A DNA stretch of 38,460 bases from Syntrophaceae bacterium UBA6112 (GTDB lineage: Bacteria > Desulfobacterota > Syntrophia > Syntrophales > UBA5619). Below, in pieces: positions 13,009-21,752 of the stretch. The stretch's first letter is position 1. Each line of letters starts with the position of its first letter. The position numbers were made by a program, and so were the translations under genes. A model generated the notes under the pieces. That model was not told the origin of the DNA. It was given only the letters and a program-made list of their open reading frames with translations, and did no database searches. The stretch covers positions 288 through 38,747 of the forward strand of contig DIWG01000059.1 in NCBI GenBank assembly GCA_002423465.1, in the 5' to 3' direction.

Positions 13009-15617
13009 GCGATCTGACTCCGGCCATGCGACAGTATGTGGAGGTGAAGGAGCGTTACCCTGACTGTATCATCTTTTTCCGGATGGGGGACTTCTATGAG
13101 ATGTTCTTCGAAGATGCCGTGACCGCTTCCCGGGTGCTCGAGATCACGCTCACTTCCCGGAACAAGAACCGGGAGGACGCCATCCCCCTCTGCGGCTTCC
13201 CATACCATGCGGCGTCCGCCTATGTCGCAAAACTGATCGAAAAGGGATTCAAGGTGGCCATCTGCGAGCAGATGGAGGATCCGAAACTCGCAAAAGGGGT
13301 CGTGAAGCGGGAGGTGACCCGCGTGGTCACCCCTGGTCTCGTTCTCGACACGGAGAACCTCGCTGCCAAGGAGAACAATTATCTCGCGGCCCTGACCTTC
13401 CGGAACCATCGCTTCGCTCTGGCCTTTGTCGACATTTCCACCGGGGAATTCCGCGTCGCTGAAACCGAGGATCGGGAATTTTTCCGTGCGGAGACGGCGG
13501 GACTGCCGATCCGTGAAATCATCGTTCCGGAAGACCTTCGGGACGAGGAGCTGATTCGGTCCGTTGCCGGAGAGAGTGAGAATTGTCTGATCAACCGCCT
13601 GCCGGCGGAGCGTTTCGAACCGGCCGATGCCATTGCGCTGCTGCGCGACCATTTCCCGGAAGAAAACCTGTCGGGAATGGACCTTGAATCGCACCCGGCG
13701 GCGGTCTCCGCCGCCGGCGCCGTTCTCGCCTATATGGCGGAAACCCAGAAGGACCGTCTTGCACACATCAACAAGCTGACCTGGCATGAAAGCGGCGCCC
13801 ATCTGCTCCTGGACGAGGTTGCAAAACGGAATCTCGAACTTTTCAGTACGATAGCCGAGGGGAAAAAGAGCGGGTCCCTGTTTCACGTCCTTGACGAAAC
13901 GGTGACCTCCCTTGGGGGGCGGCGGCTCCGCTGGTGGCTGAATCACCCTCTTTGCGATCCGCTTCGAATTCGGGAGAGACTGGCCGCTGTTTCCGAGATC
14001 CGGGAGGACCATCTTCTTCGTCAGTCGCTCCGGGGAATCATGAAATCCGTTTACGATCTGGAGCGTCTCGGAAGCCGGATTGCCGTCGGGCTCGCCAACG
14101 GCCGGGATCTCATTGCGCTCCGGACTTCACTCCAGGCCTTGCCCGGGCTCCGCGACGCGATCTCGGGATGCGAGACCTCGTTGTTGCGGAAGATCCGCAA
14201 CGGCATCGATGAGATGCCGGACCTGCGGGCACTGATCGATGCCGCGATTGTGGATGATCCGCCGCTGACGATCCGGGAAGGAGGGATTATTCGGGAAGGT
14301 TACGATCCGGAGCTGGATCAACTCATCACGATCATGCGGGACGGCCGGAAATGGATCGCCGCCCTGGAAGCGAAGGAGAGAGAGCGTACGGGCATTCACT
14401 CCCTGAGGATCGGATTCAACAGCGTCTTTGGATATTACATCGAAGTTACGAAGGCCAATGCCCGCCTGGTTCCCGGAGACTATATCCGAAAGCAGACCCT
14501 GGTCAACGCGGAACGGTACATCAATGAGGAATTGAAAGGATACGAGGAGACCGTCTTGCACGCGGAGGAACGACGGCAGACCCGGGAATATGATCTTTTT
14601 GTCGAGATCCGGGGTCGGATTGCAGATGATATCCGCCGAATCCAGGAAACGGCGGCGAGAATTGCCGATCTGGATGCCGTCGCTTCGCTGGCCGAGGTAG
14701 CCGAGCGGTATAACTACTGCTGCCCCACGGTCGATGCCGAGGATGCCGTCGAAATCACGGACGGTCGACATCCGGTTGTCGAACGGCTTGCCGGCGGGAA
14801 CGGTTTCGTTCCCAATGATATTCTACTCGATTTGGGATATAATCGCTTTCTGATCATTACCGGTCCGAACATGGCCGGCAAATCGACCTACATCCGACAG
14901 GTCGCCCTGATCGTGCTGATGGCCCAGATGGGTAGTTTCGTCCCGGCGGCGCAGGCGCGGATCGGCGTGGTCGACCGGATCTTTACCCGGATCGGCGCGT
15001 CGGACAGCCTCTCCCGGGGACAGAGCACCTTCATGGTGGAGATGAACGAGGTTGCGGAAATTCTCCGCCATGCCACGAAAAAGAGTCTGATCGTCCTGGA
15101 CGAGGTCGGGCGGGGGACAAGCACCTTCGACGGCCTCAGCATCGCCTGGGCGACGGCGGAATACATCCACGACGCCCCGTCGCTCGGGGCGAGAACGCTC
15201 TTTGCCACCCACTATCATGAGCTGACGGAACTGTCCGTTACAAAAGAAGGAGTTCGGAATTTCAACATCGCCGTCCGCGAATGGGGTGAGAAAATCATTT
15301 TTCTCCGGAAGATCATGGAAGGGGGGACCAACCGGAGTTACGGCATTCAGGTGGCGCGGCTCGCCGGAGTGCCGGCCGAGGTGATCGCTCGGGCGAAGGA
15401 GATTCTCCGCAATCTGGAGAAAGGAGAACTGGACGAAACCGGGATGCCGAAGATCGCCCGGGGCAGAAGATCGGACCGAAAAAATGCCAATCAACTCAGC
15501 CTGTTTTCCGGAGAAGGTGATGCGATACTTGATGAAATCCGGGCTCTCGATCCACTGAACCTGACGCCGCTCGATGCGCTGCAGCATCTCAGCGACTGGA
15601 AGACGAGACTGCAATAG
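12999..15617 (+). CDS. mutS: DNA mismatch repair ATPase MutS
   Basis: An 872-residue mismatch-recognition protein, full length for MutS1. The N-terminal domain has F-F-R-M-G-D-F-Y-E-M-F near residue 26, whose F-x-E wedge inserts at mispairs. The core and clamp domains follow; G-Y-D-P-E-L-D marks the clamp start and F-G-Y-Y-I-E-V-T lies in the core. The ATPase has Walker A G-P-N-M-A-G-K-S-T at 622-630, the S-T-F-M-V-E-M signature, Walker B L-I-V-L-D-E-V-G-R-G-T-S-T, and the F-A-T-H-Y-H-E-L loop. The C-terminus ends in a short L-S-L-F segment typical of the beta-clamp or MutL interaction region. No mutL is in the window. The start is inside the upstream membrane gene, and the mla cluster begins one base after its stop. 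Confidence 0.97.
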   Translation: MGVSDLTPAMRQYVEVKERYPDCIIFFRMGDFYEMFFEDAVTASRVLEITLTSRNKNREDAIPLCGFPYHAASAYVAKLIEKGFKVAICEQMEDPKLAKGVVKREVTRVVTPGLVLDTENLAAKENNYLAALTFRNHRFALAFVDISTGEFRVAETEDREFFRAETAGLPIREIIVPEDLRDEELIRSVAGESENCLINRLPAERFEPADAIALLRDHFPEENLSGMDLESHPAAVSAAGAVLAYMAETQKDRLAHINKLTWHESGAHLLLDEVAKRNLELFSTIAEGKKSGSLFHVLDETVTSLGGRRLRWWLNHPLCDPLRIRERLAAVSEIREDHLLRQSLRGIMKSVYDLERLGSRIAVGLANGRDLIALRTSLQALPGLRDAISGCETSLLRKIRNGIDEMPDLRALIDAAIVDDPPLTIREGGIIREGYDPELDQLITIMRDGRKWIAALEAKERERTGIHSLRIGFNSVFGYYIEVTKANARLVPGDYIRKQTLVNAERYINEELKGYEETVLHAEERRQTREYDLFVEIRGRIADDIRRIQETAARIADLDAVASLAEVAERYNYCCPTVDAEDAVEITDGRHPVVERLAGGNGFVPNDILLDLGYNRFLIITGPNMAGKSTYIRQVALIVLMAQMGSFVPAAQARIGVVDRIFTRIGASDSLSRGQSTFMVEMNEVAEILRHATKKSLIVLDEVGRGTSTFDGLSIAWATAEYIHDAPSLGARTLFATHYHELTELSVTKEGVRNFNIAVREWGEKIIFLRKIMEGGTNRSYGIQVARLAGVPAEVIARAKEILRNLEKGELDETGMPKIARGRRSDRKNANQLSLFSGEGDAILDEIRALDPLNLTPLDALQHLSDWKTRLQ

Positions 15618-15618
15618 G

Positions 15619-16782
15619 ATGGACGAAAGCGAAAAGTTGATGACGGATACGGCGTCAAACCCGAATTATGAGCTTCAGATCGGCGTGGAAAGGGGAAAAG
15701 CGCTGACGTTTTTCCTTCGCGGGCGGATTTCGCTCTATGATGCGGATCAGCTTTTTTCCGAGATGAAGGCTTCCCTTTCCCAACAAAATCCTCCTGCCGT
15801 CCGGATCGATCTGGCGGAGGTTTCCTACATGGACGGCGCCGGCATCCTAACCCTGCTGCGTATGGAGGATAATGTTCAAAAAGCGGGTATTCCCTTCGCG
15901 CTGGTTCGCGTCCCGGAGGAGATCCGGGGGATGATGAGGCTGATCGACAAGGAAGGGATCAATAAACCGCCTCTCCGCGTCCGGAGCGAAACGGCCGGAG
16001 TCGTCGAAGGGATCGGAAAGATCAGCATGCAAATCTACGCCGATTTTGCATCCATCATGGCCTTTCTGGGGGAGCTCGTTGCGGCCGTCGCCTATCTGAT
16101 CCGGCGGCCGCGCGAGGTGCGTTGGGATGATGTCTTCTTCTACATGCGGCGGGTGGGGGCGGAAGGGCTTCCCATTGTTGGACTGATCAGCCTCCTCGTC
16201 GGGCTGATCATTGCCTTCATGTCCTCGCTCCAGCTTAAACAGTTCGGGGCAAACGTCTATGTGGCTTCGCTGGTGGCGGTGGCGATCGTCCGGGAACTCG
16301 GTCCGATCATGACCGCAATCCTTGTGGCCGGCCGTTCCGCATCGGCTTTCGCCGCGGAAATCGGGACGATGCGGGTGAACGATGAGGTGGATGCGCTGGT
16401 GACGATGGGCTTTGACCCGATCCGATTTCTGGTGATTCCCAAATTGATCGCGACGGTGATCGTCCTGCCGCTCCTCATTCTCTACGCGGATCTGTTCGGG
16501 ATTCTGGGAGGAATGATCGTCGGGATCGTGGGACTGGATCTGACGGCCTACACCTATCTCCAGGCGAGCCAGCGGAGCGTTACCATCTTCTATCTCAATT
16601 CCAGTCTGGTGAAGGCGGCTGTCTTTGCCGGCATCATTGCCTGGATCGGATGCCAACGGGGATTTCAGGTCCGGGGAGGCGTGGAAGAGGTGGGCGCGGC
16701 GACGACGTCGGCCGTGGTGACATCGATTCTGCTGATCGTCATCGTGGATTCGGCATTCGCCATTGTTCTCCACTACCTGTGA
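15619..16782 (+). CDS. mlaE: MlaE-type lipid ABC permease with fused N-terminal STAS domain
   Basis: A 387-residue protein. About residues 10-115 form a STAS domain (V-R-I-D-L-A-E-V-S-Y-M-D-G-A-G-I-L-T-L), corresponding to the separate MlaB protein of E. coli. The remainder is an MlaE/YrbE permease with five to six membrane helices and the conserved R-E-L-G-P-I-M-T-A-I-L-V-A-G-R-S-A-S-A-F-A segment (split here for clarity: R-E-L-G-P, then A-G-R-S-A). G-T-M-R-V-N-D-E-V-D-A-L follows. It forms the membrane core of an ABC system moving phospholipids between the inner and outer membranes. ATG 15619 sits directly after the mutS stop; ATG 15640 is an alternative. The ATPase, MCE protein and lipoprotein follow in order. 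MlaC is not encoded in this cluster. Confidence 0.9.
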   Translation: MDESEKLMTDTASNPNYELQIGVERGKALTFFLRGRISLYDADQLFSEMKASLSQQNPPAVRIDLAEVSYMDGAGILTLLRMEDNVQKAGIPFALVRVPEEIRGMMRLIDKEGINKPPLRVRSETAGVVEGIGKISMQIYADFASIMAFLGELVAAVAYLIRRPREVRWDDVFFYMRRVGAEGLPIVGLISLLVGLIIAFMSSLQLKQFGANVYVASLVAVAIVRELGPIMTAILVAGRSASAFAAEIGTMRVNDEVDALVTMGFDPIRFLVIPKLIATVIVLPLLILYADLFGILGGMIVGIVGLDLTAYTYLQASQRSVTIFYLNSSLVKAAVFAGIIAWIGCQRGFQVRGGVEEVGAATTSAVVTSILLIVIVDSAFAIVLHYL

Positions 16783-16796
16783 AAAAAGGGACGCCG

Positions 16797-17591
16797 ATGG
16801 GGGAAAATCATCCCAAAAAGACGAATTCAGATGATCCGGTCATCGTTGTGGAGGGTCTGACGGCCCGTTTTGGTGAGACGACGGTTCTGGATGATGTGAA
16901 TCTCAGGGTGTTCCGGGGCGAGATCCTCTGCATCGTCGGGGGGAGCGGTTGTGGAAAATCGACGCTTCTCAAGCTGATGATCGGACTCATCCGACCGAAA
17001 GCCGGACGGGTGTTGATGGGCGGCGTCGATATCGCCGCCGTCGACAACGAAAAGCTCAACCGAATCCGCAGGGGGATCGGCGTCCTCTTCCAGTCGGATG
17101 CCCTCTTCGGATCGATGACCCTCGGGGAAAACGTGGGCCTGCCCCTTTCGAGTTTCACAGCGATTTCCGTCGAAACCGTGAAACGGATTGTCCGGATGAA
17201 GTTGGGGATGGTGAATCTGGGGGGATATGAGAACCACTACCCTTCCGAACTGTCCGGAGGCATGAGGAAACGGGCCGGACTTGCCCGGGCGATGTCCCTG
17301 GATCCGCAGGTTCTCTTCTTCGATGAACCTTCAGCAGGGCTCGATCCGGTCAACTCGGCGGAGTTGGAAAAGTTGATCCTGGGAATCAACGCCGATCTCG
17401 GGACAACAATGGTGATCGTCAGCCACCAGGTCGATCTGGTCCTTCGAGTGGCCGACCGGGTCATCATGCTCGACCAGGACGTACGGGGGATCGTGGCGGA
17501 GGGGACGCCGCAGGAGCTCAGGCTTTCCGTAACCGATCCGCATATCCGGAATTTCCTTTTCCGGGAGGATGCGCCGGTCGGGAAAGGATGA
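16797..17591 (+). CDS. mlaF: MlaF-type ABC transporter ATPase
   Basis: A 264-residue nucleotide-binding subunit of the Mla-type lipid transporter. Walker A is G-G-S-G-C-G-K-S-T-L near residue 48. The Q-loop is V-L-F-Q-S-D-A-L-F. The ABC signature is L-S-G-G-M-R-K-R-A-G-L-A-R-A, Walker B is V-L-F-F-D-E-P-S-A-G-L-D-P, and the switch histidine is in V-S-H-Q. The M-R-K-R after the signature is characteristic of the MlaF/MkL/TTG2 group. ATG 16797 starts 14 bases after the permease stop; the frame open upstream lies inside mlaE. The C-terminal extension after the switch is short, as in other deltaproteobacterial members. Confidence 0.94.
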   Translation: MGENHPKKTNSDDPVIVVEGLTARFGETTVLDDVNLRVFRGEILCIVGGSGCGKSTLLKLMIGLIRPKAGRVLMGGVDIAAVDNEKLNRIRRGIGVLFQSDALFGSMTLGENVGLPLSSFTAISVETVKRIVRMKLGMVNLGGYENHYPSELSGGMRKRAGLARAMSLDPQVLFFDEPSAGLDPVNSAELEKLILGINADLGTTMVIVSHQVDLVLRVADRVIMLDQDVRGIVAEGTPQELRLSVTDPHIRNFLFREDAPVGKG

Positions 17592-17595
17592 TACG

Positions 17596-18603
17596 ATGTC
17601 AAGACAGCAATCGCGATTCATGATCGGTCTTTTTGTGACGACGGGGGTTCTGATCGGCGCTGCGGCCATCGTTTGGCTCGGGGCATCGAAATATTTCGAG
17701 GCGGGGAAGCTTTACGTGACCTATTTTGACGAGTCGGTTCAGGGCCTCCAGGTCGATTCACGTGTGAAGTACCGGGGGGTGGACATCGGAAAGGTGGAGA
17801 GCATCGGGGTCGCGCCGCAGCAGAGGCTGGTCGAGGTGGTCATGAAGATCGATCTCGAAGGAGAGGCAGAGCGCAACGTCGTGTCACAGCTCCGGGCTGC
17901 AGGCATCACCGGGATTGTCTTCATCGAACTCGACCGGAGAAACCCGGCAGACTCAGTTTTGTTGCCGCCTTCCGGAATGAAAACCGACTACCCGGTCATC
18001 GCCTCGCAACTCTCCCAGTCCAAGCAACTGTTGACGAGCGTGGACCGGATTATGAGCCGGATCGAACAGGTGGACCTCAAGGGTGTTACCGATCAGCTCA
18101 CACAGACCTCGCGGGCGATAGAGATCTTCTTCACCGGAAAGCAGATGACGTCCTTTCTGAAGAATCTCGATTCGACCGCGGAGAGCCTCGATCACGCTCT
18201 CCGGCGGATCGATCGGATTCTGGCGGAAGGAAAGGTGGAGGGCGTTCTGGAGGAGGCGAAGCTGGGGCTGCAGGAAGCGAGGCAGGGGCTGCAAGAGACG
18301 AGACAGGGGCTGCAAGAGACGCGTAAAGCGATTTCCGAGGCCCGTGAACTCGTTGTGGTGTTCAAGGATGAGATCAAGAATCTGAAGGCGGCGGAGATCG
18401 CCGGCAAGGCCGGCCGCCTGATCGAGGGGTTGGATCGGAGGACACGCGGAATCAAAGTGGATGTCGAGCGGACTGCCGATGACATCCGTCAAGCGGTGGA
18501 GAGCCTCAAGCTTCTCCTGGACAGACTTCATGCGAATCCGTCGGATCTGCTTTTCAGCCGGCCCGTCCGTGAAAACGGAGAGAGAGGAGATGTTACCAGA
18601 TGA
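17596..18603 (+). CDS. mlaD: MlaD-type MCE domain protein
   Basis: A 335-residue periplasmic substrate-binding subunit with one N-terminal membrane anchor (about residues 8-28, I-G-L-F-V-T-T-G-V-L-I-G). Next is an MCE domain (residues 38-120) with L-Q-V-D-S-R-V-K-Y-R-G-V-D-I-G-K-V and A-A-G-I-T-G-I-V-F-I-E-L. A long alpha-helical tail contains near-perfect heptads of the form L-Q-E-T-R-Q-G, encoded by 21-base tandem repeats. MCE proteins form hexameric rings through which lipids pass, and the helical tail could form a tube or coiled coil across the periplasm. ATG 17596 is four bases after the mlaF stop. The stop overlaps the lipoprotein start as ATGA. Confidence 0.92.
   Translation: MSRQQSRFMIGLFVTTGVLIGAAAIVWLGASKYFEAGKLYVTYFDESVQGLQVDSRVKYRGVDIGKVESIGVAPQQRLVEVVMKIDLEGEAERNVVSQLRAAGITGIVFIELDRRNPADSVLLPPSGMKTDYPVIASQLSQSKQLLTSVDRIMSRIEQVDLKGVTDQLTQTSRAIEIFFTGKQMTSFLKNLDSTAESLDHALRRIDRILAEGKVEGVLEEAKLGLQEARQGLQETRQGLQETRKAISEARELVVVFKDEIKNLKAAEIAGKAGRLIEGLDRRTRGIKVDVERTADDIRQAVESLKLLLDRLHANPSDLLFSRPVRENGERGDVTR
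18265..18327 (+). repeat. Three tandem 21-base repeats inside mlaD
   Basis: Units at 18265-18285, 18286-18306 and 18307-18327 begin with GGGCTGCA and differ at a few bases. Each encodes one heptad of the MlaD helical tail (LQEARQG, LQETRQG, LQETRKA after the shared G). The in-frame period suggests the tail can lengthen or shorten by slippage. Confidence 0.85.
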
Positions 18604-19229
18604 TGAAAAAGAGCGGAATCATCCTGATGATGTTTGGATTGCTGATCGGATTGTCCGGTTGCCTGGGCGGGACGGGGAGGGCGCCTTTCATCCGGCAGTA
18701 TGTTTTGGAATACCCGCCGCCGCACAAAGGGGGGGGACCCACGGTCGAGGAGACGGTCCGGGTGGCGCGGTTTTCCGCAAACCATATTTACAGCGGCCCT
18801 GACATGTTGCACCGCGAGGGGCCCTTCCGGCGGGAGGCCTATCCGGAGAACCGCTGGCGGGTCAATCCGGCGGATATGGTGACGGAATTGCTGCGGCGCG
18901 ATCTTCGCGAAGCCGGCCTTTTCCGGGCGGTTCTTTCCCCGCGTGATGTCGGGGAGGTCCGCTATTCCCTGGAGGGAGGGGTGGAGGAGTTTCTCGAAAG
19001 CGGGGAAGGGGGGGAGCGGAAAGCCTTCCTCACGGCAACAATCACCCTTTTGGATCTCTCCCGGACGGAGACCGCCGGTCTGGTTGTCTTTCAAAAAACA
19101 TACGCCTGTGAATCGACAGTCTCCCGGAAAGGGGCGTCCGGCTTGGCTGCGGCGATGAGCCTTGCAATGTCGCAGCTTTCGCAACAGGTTATCGCGGATA
19201 TCGATTCCGCACTGAGGCGTCACCAGTGA
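18600..19229 (+). CDS. ABC-type transport auxiliary lipoprotein (PqiC/YmbA-like)
   Basis: A 209-residue lipoprotein. The signal peptide is M-M-K-K-S-G followed by a hydrophobic stretch and L-S-G-C, giving lipidation at C21. The mature part has the layout of the ABC_trans_aux family (COG3218): an early Y-V-L-E-Y strand, a V-R-V-A-R-F-S-A-N-H-I-Y-S-G-P-D-M segment, R-W-x-V-N-P-A-D-M-V-T-E-L-L, and a late L-S-Q-Q-V-I-A-D-I helix. Such lipoproteins couple MCE transporters to the outer membrane. The ATG overlaps the mlaD stop as ATGA. It is the last gene of the cluster and faces a convergent gene on the other strand. Confidence 0.85.
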   Translation: MMKKSGIILMMFGLLIGLSGCLGGTGRAPFIRQYVLEYPPPHKGGGPTVEETVRVARFSANHIYSGPDMLHREGPFRREAYPENRWRVNPADMVTELLRRDLREAGLFRAVLSPRDVGEVRYSLEGGVEEFLESGEGGERKAFLTATITLLDLSRTETAGLVVFQKTYACESTVSRKGASGLAAAMSLAMSQLSQQVIADIDSALRRHQ

Positions 19230-19305
19230 GGCGAATACCCATGCCGCCTCGGTATCGTCTTTGATTTCGAAATGGCATGGAGGCAAGGGGGAAGGGTGAG
19301 GGGGA

Positions 19306-21606
19306 TTATTTGATGCAGACCCTCCGGACCTGTTTGAAGTCGGTGACCCCCTGGATCGATTTGAAGATGCCGTCCTGCAGAAGGGTGGTCATCCCCTGCT
19401 CCATCGCCAGATCCCGCATCGCTTCGACCGTTTCGTGCTTCTGGATCATGCGCTTGATGCCGTCGGTGGCGACGATGAGCTCGTGAATGCCCATCCGGCC
19501 CTTGTAGCCGCTTTTGTCGCAGGCTTCGCATCCCTTCGGGCGGTAAAGGATGAACTTTTCGTCGTAAGGGATGCTGAGCTTCAGGAATGGCTCCTTACCG
19601 TAACTCTCTACAATATCTTCATATTCCTTGAGATCGGGATGGTAGGCCTCCTTGCACTTCTTGCAAAGGGTGCGGACCAGGCGCTGGGCCAGGATGCCGA
19701 GGAGGGCGTCCGCAAAGTTGAGCGGGTCGATTCCCATGTCGAGAAGGCGGACGATCGTCTCCGGAGCGCTGTTCGTGTGGAGCGTGCTGAAGACGAGGTG
19801 ACCCGTCAGCGATGCCTCGACGCCGGTCTTGGCCGTTTCGAAATCGCGCATCTCGCCCACCATGATCACATCGGGGTCGGCCCGGAGGAAGGCGCGCATG
19901 GCGGCGGCGAAGTCGAAACCGATCTTCGGCTGGACCTGAACCTGCCGGAGGCCGTACTGGGTGATTTCGACAGGATCCTCGGCCGTCCAGATCTTCCGGT
20001 CGGGTCGATTGATCTCATGCAGGGCGGCGTGCAGCGTGGTCGTCTTGCCGGAGCCGGTGGGCCCTACAACAAGAATCATCCCGTATGGCTTGTCCAGAAT
20101 GGCCCGAAGCTCCCGGAAATTACGGGCCGACATGCCCATGGAGGTGAGGGGCAGGGTATCCCCGGCCTTGGCCAGGATCCGCATCACGACATCCTCCACC
20201 CCCCCCGCGGTCGGAATGGTCGCCACGCGGAGTTCCATCTCTTCTCCGCCCGGCTTCCGGAACTTGATCTTGCCGTCCTGCGGGAGACGCCGAACCGTGA
20301 TGTCGAGGTTCGACATGATCTTGATGCGGGAAATGACGGCCGCGCGGTAGCTGTAGGGGAGGGTCTGATAGATGGCGCAGTCGCCGTCGACCCGGTAGCG
20401 GACCTCGACGTTCTTTTTCCCGACGTTTGGTTCAATGTGGATATCGGAGGCGCGTTTGGCCTGGGCGTCGAGGATGATCTTGTTGACGAGCTGCATGATC
20501 ACGCTGTCGGATTCGGTGACCGCATCCAGATCCTCCTCTTCCCCCTGCGAACTCTCTTCCGCATCGAGTTTCCCCAGGATGTCGGTGATGGTGGATTCGT
20601 CTTCAGGGGATTGAAAGAAGTGGTTGATGAACTTTACGATGTCCTCCGGAAACGAAACGTCATAGCGGACGGATTTGGTCCGTAACAGGTTTTCGATCAT
20701 GTCCCGCTTCAGAATGTTGTTCGGATCGTCCACGATGATGCGGATGACGCCGTCCTTCTTTTCCAGAGGAACCCAAAGTTCACGGCGGAGGTAGTCCCGC
20801 TTCAGGTTGTTGATCAGATCGCCCGGGATGGGGAATTTGTCCGAAAAGGGTACGAACTTGCAGCGGAAAAACTCTTCGAAGGATCGTCCGAGATCCTCCC
20901 GGCTGATCCTGTATTTTTTCATCAAGAATTCTTCGATGGTTTCCTTCGCTTCGCGCGATTCTTCCCAGGCGTTGTCCAGATCTTCATCCTTGAGAAGATC
21001 GTGGCTGATCAGATAGTCGAAACGGGTTTTTCGCCGCCTTGCGAACCGTTCGTGATTGAAAAAGGCGACGCCAAGGACGCTCGTGATCTCCTGCAGAAAT
21101 CCCTTTTCATCTTCGGAAAATTTGCCGGAACCCGTTTTCTTGTTGAGGATCTGAACGACGCCCATGAGGGTTTTGTTGTGAAAAATCGGGGCCGCCAGGA
21201 TCTGTTTCGTCCGGAAACCGGTCTTCTTGTCCCAACTGAGGTCGAAGGCCAGTTCCTTGTCGATCTTTTTAAGCTCTTCGATATCGTAAGCGTCGGCGAT
21301 GTTGATGGCCTTTCCGTTATTGGCCACATAGCCTGCGATGCTCCGGTTGTTGATCGGGACACGGATCTCCTTGACTTGGGCGCCGATGAGAAACATGGAA
21401 TAGATTTCGTTGCGCGCCCGGTCCACCACATAGATGGTGATCGAATGGGCGTTGAACAGGTTCAGTATCCCGTCCTTCAGATCCACGAGGATCTGCTTGA
21501 TGTTCTGTGCCGCGTGGATTCGATTGGTAATGTCCAGAAGGGCTTGGCGAATTTGCAGCTTTTCTTCGAGATCGGTAACTTCTTTGTCTTTTAGTGTGTC
21601 TGTCAT
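19306..21606 (-). CDS. GAF domain-containing PilB/GspE-type secretion ATPase
   Basis: A 766-residue hexameric motor ATPase of the type IV pilus/type II secretion group with an added N-terminal GAF domain (about residues 15-180, with A-P-I-F-H-N-K-T-L-M-G-V-V-Q-I-L-N-K-K). A GspE/MshE-N-type domain follows (about 190-330). The motor has Walker A G-P-T-G-S-G-K-T-T-T at about 514, the Asp box E-D-P-V-E-I, Walker B V-G-E-M-R-D-F-E-T-A, and the His box L-V-F-S-T-L-H-T-N. A C-x2-C pair near 646 and another near 691 form the zinc site typical of PilB and GspE. ATG 21606 is chosen over 21612 because of the GGAG spacing. No pilin, platform or secretin gene is near. The GAF domain suggests control by a small ligand. 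Whether it drives pili or secretion cannot be told. Confidence 0.92.
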   Translation of the reverse strand: MTDTLKDKEVTDLEEKLQIRQALLDITNRIHAAQNIKQILVDLKDGILNLFNAHSITIYVVDRARNEIYSMFLIGAQVKEIRVPINNRSIAGYVANNGKAINIADAYDIEELKKIDKELAFDLSWDKKTGFRTKQILAAPIFHNKTLMGVVQILNKKTGSGKFSEDEKGFLQEITSVLGVAFFNHERFARRRKTRFDYLISHDLLKDEDLDNAWEESREAKETIEEFLMKKYRISREDLGRSFEEFFRCKFVPFSDKFPIPGDLINNLKRDYLRRELWVPLEKKDGVIRIIVDDPNNILKRDMIENLLRTKSVRYDVSFPEDIVKFINHFFQSPEDESTITDILGKLDAEESSQGEEEDLDAVTESDSVIMQLVNKIILDAQAKRASDIHIEPNVGKKNVEVRYRVDGDCAIYQTLPYSYRAAVISRIKIMSNLDITVRRLPQDGKIKFRKPGGEEMELRVATIPTAGGVEDVVMRILAKAGDTLPLTSMGMSARNFRELRAILDKPYGMILVVGPTGSGKTTTLHAALHEINRPDRKIWTAEDPVEITQYGLRQVQVQPKIGFDFAAAMRAFLRADPDVIMVGEMRDFETAKTGVEASLTGHLVFSTLHTNSAPETIVRLLDMGIDPLNFADALLGILAQRLVRTLCKKCKEAYHPDLKEYEDIVESYGKEPFLKLSIPYDEKFILYRPKGCEACDKSGYKGRMGIHELIVATDGIKRMIQKHETVEAMRDLAMEQGMTTLLQDGIFKSIQGVTDFKQVRRVCIK

Positions 21607-21752
21607 GGCCATCTCCGGTTTTCACAAATCGCCGAAAGAGACGACGCCATCGGCAATGCCTCGATTGAACGTATGCGATTATGAGGCTAAATCATAATCG
21701 ACAATAATTCAACAGGATAATTGCCGCGCATTCGCTGAGCCTCGCGGCGGCG

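Noticed and set aside
19230..19305. Terminator between the lipoprotein gene and the PilB-like gene
   Set aside because: CCATGCC and GGCATGG can pair but enclose a long loop and lack a T-run, so it is not a credible intrinsic terminator.
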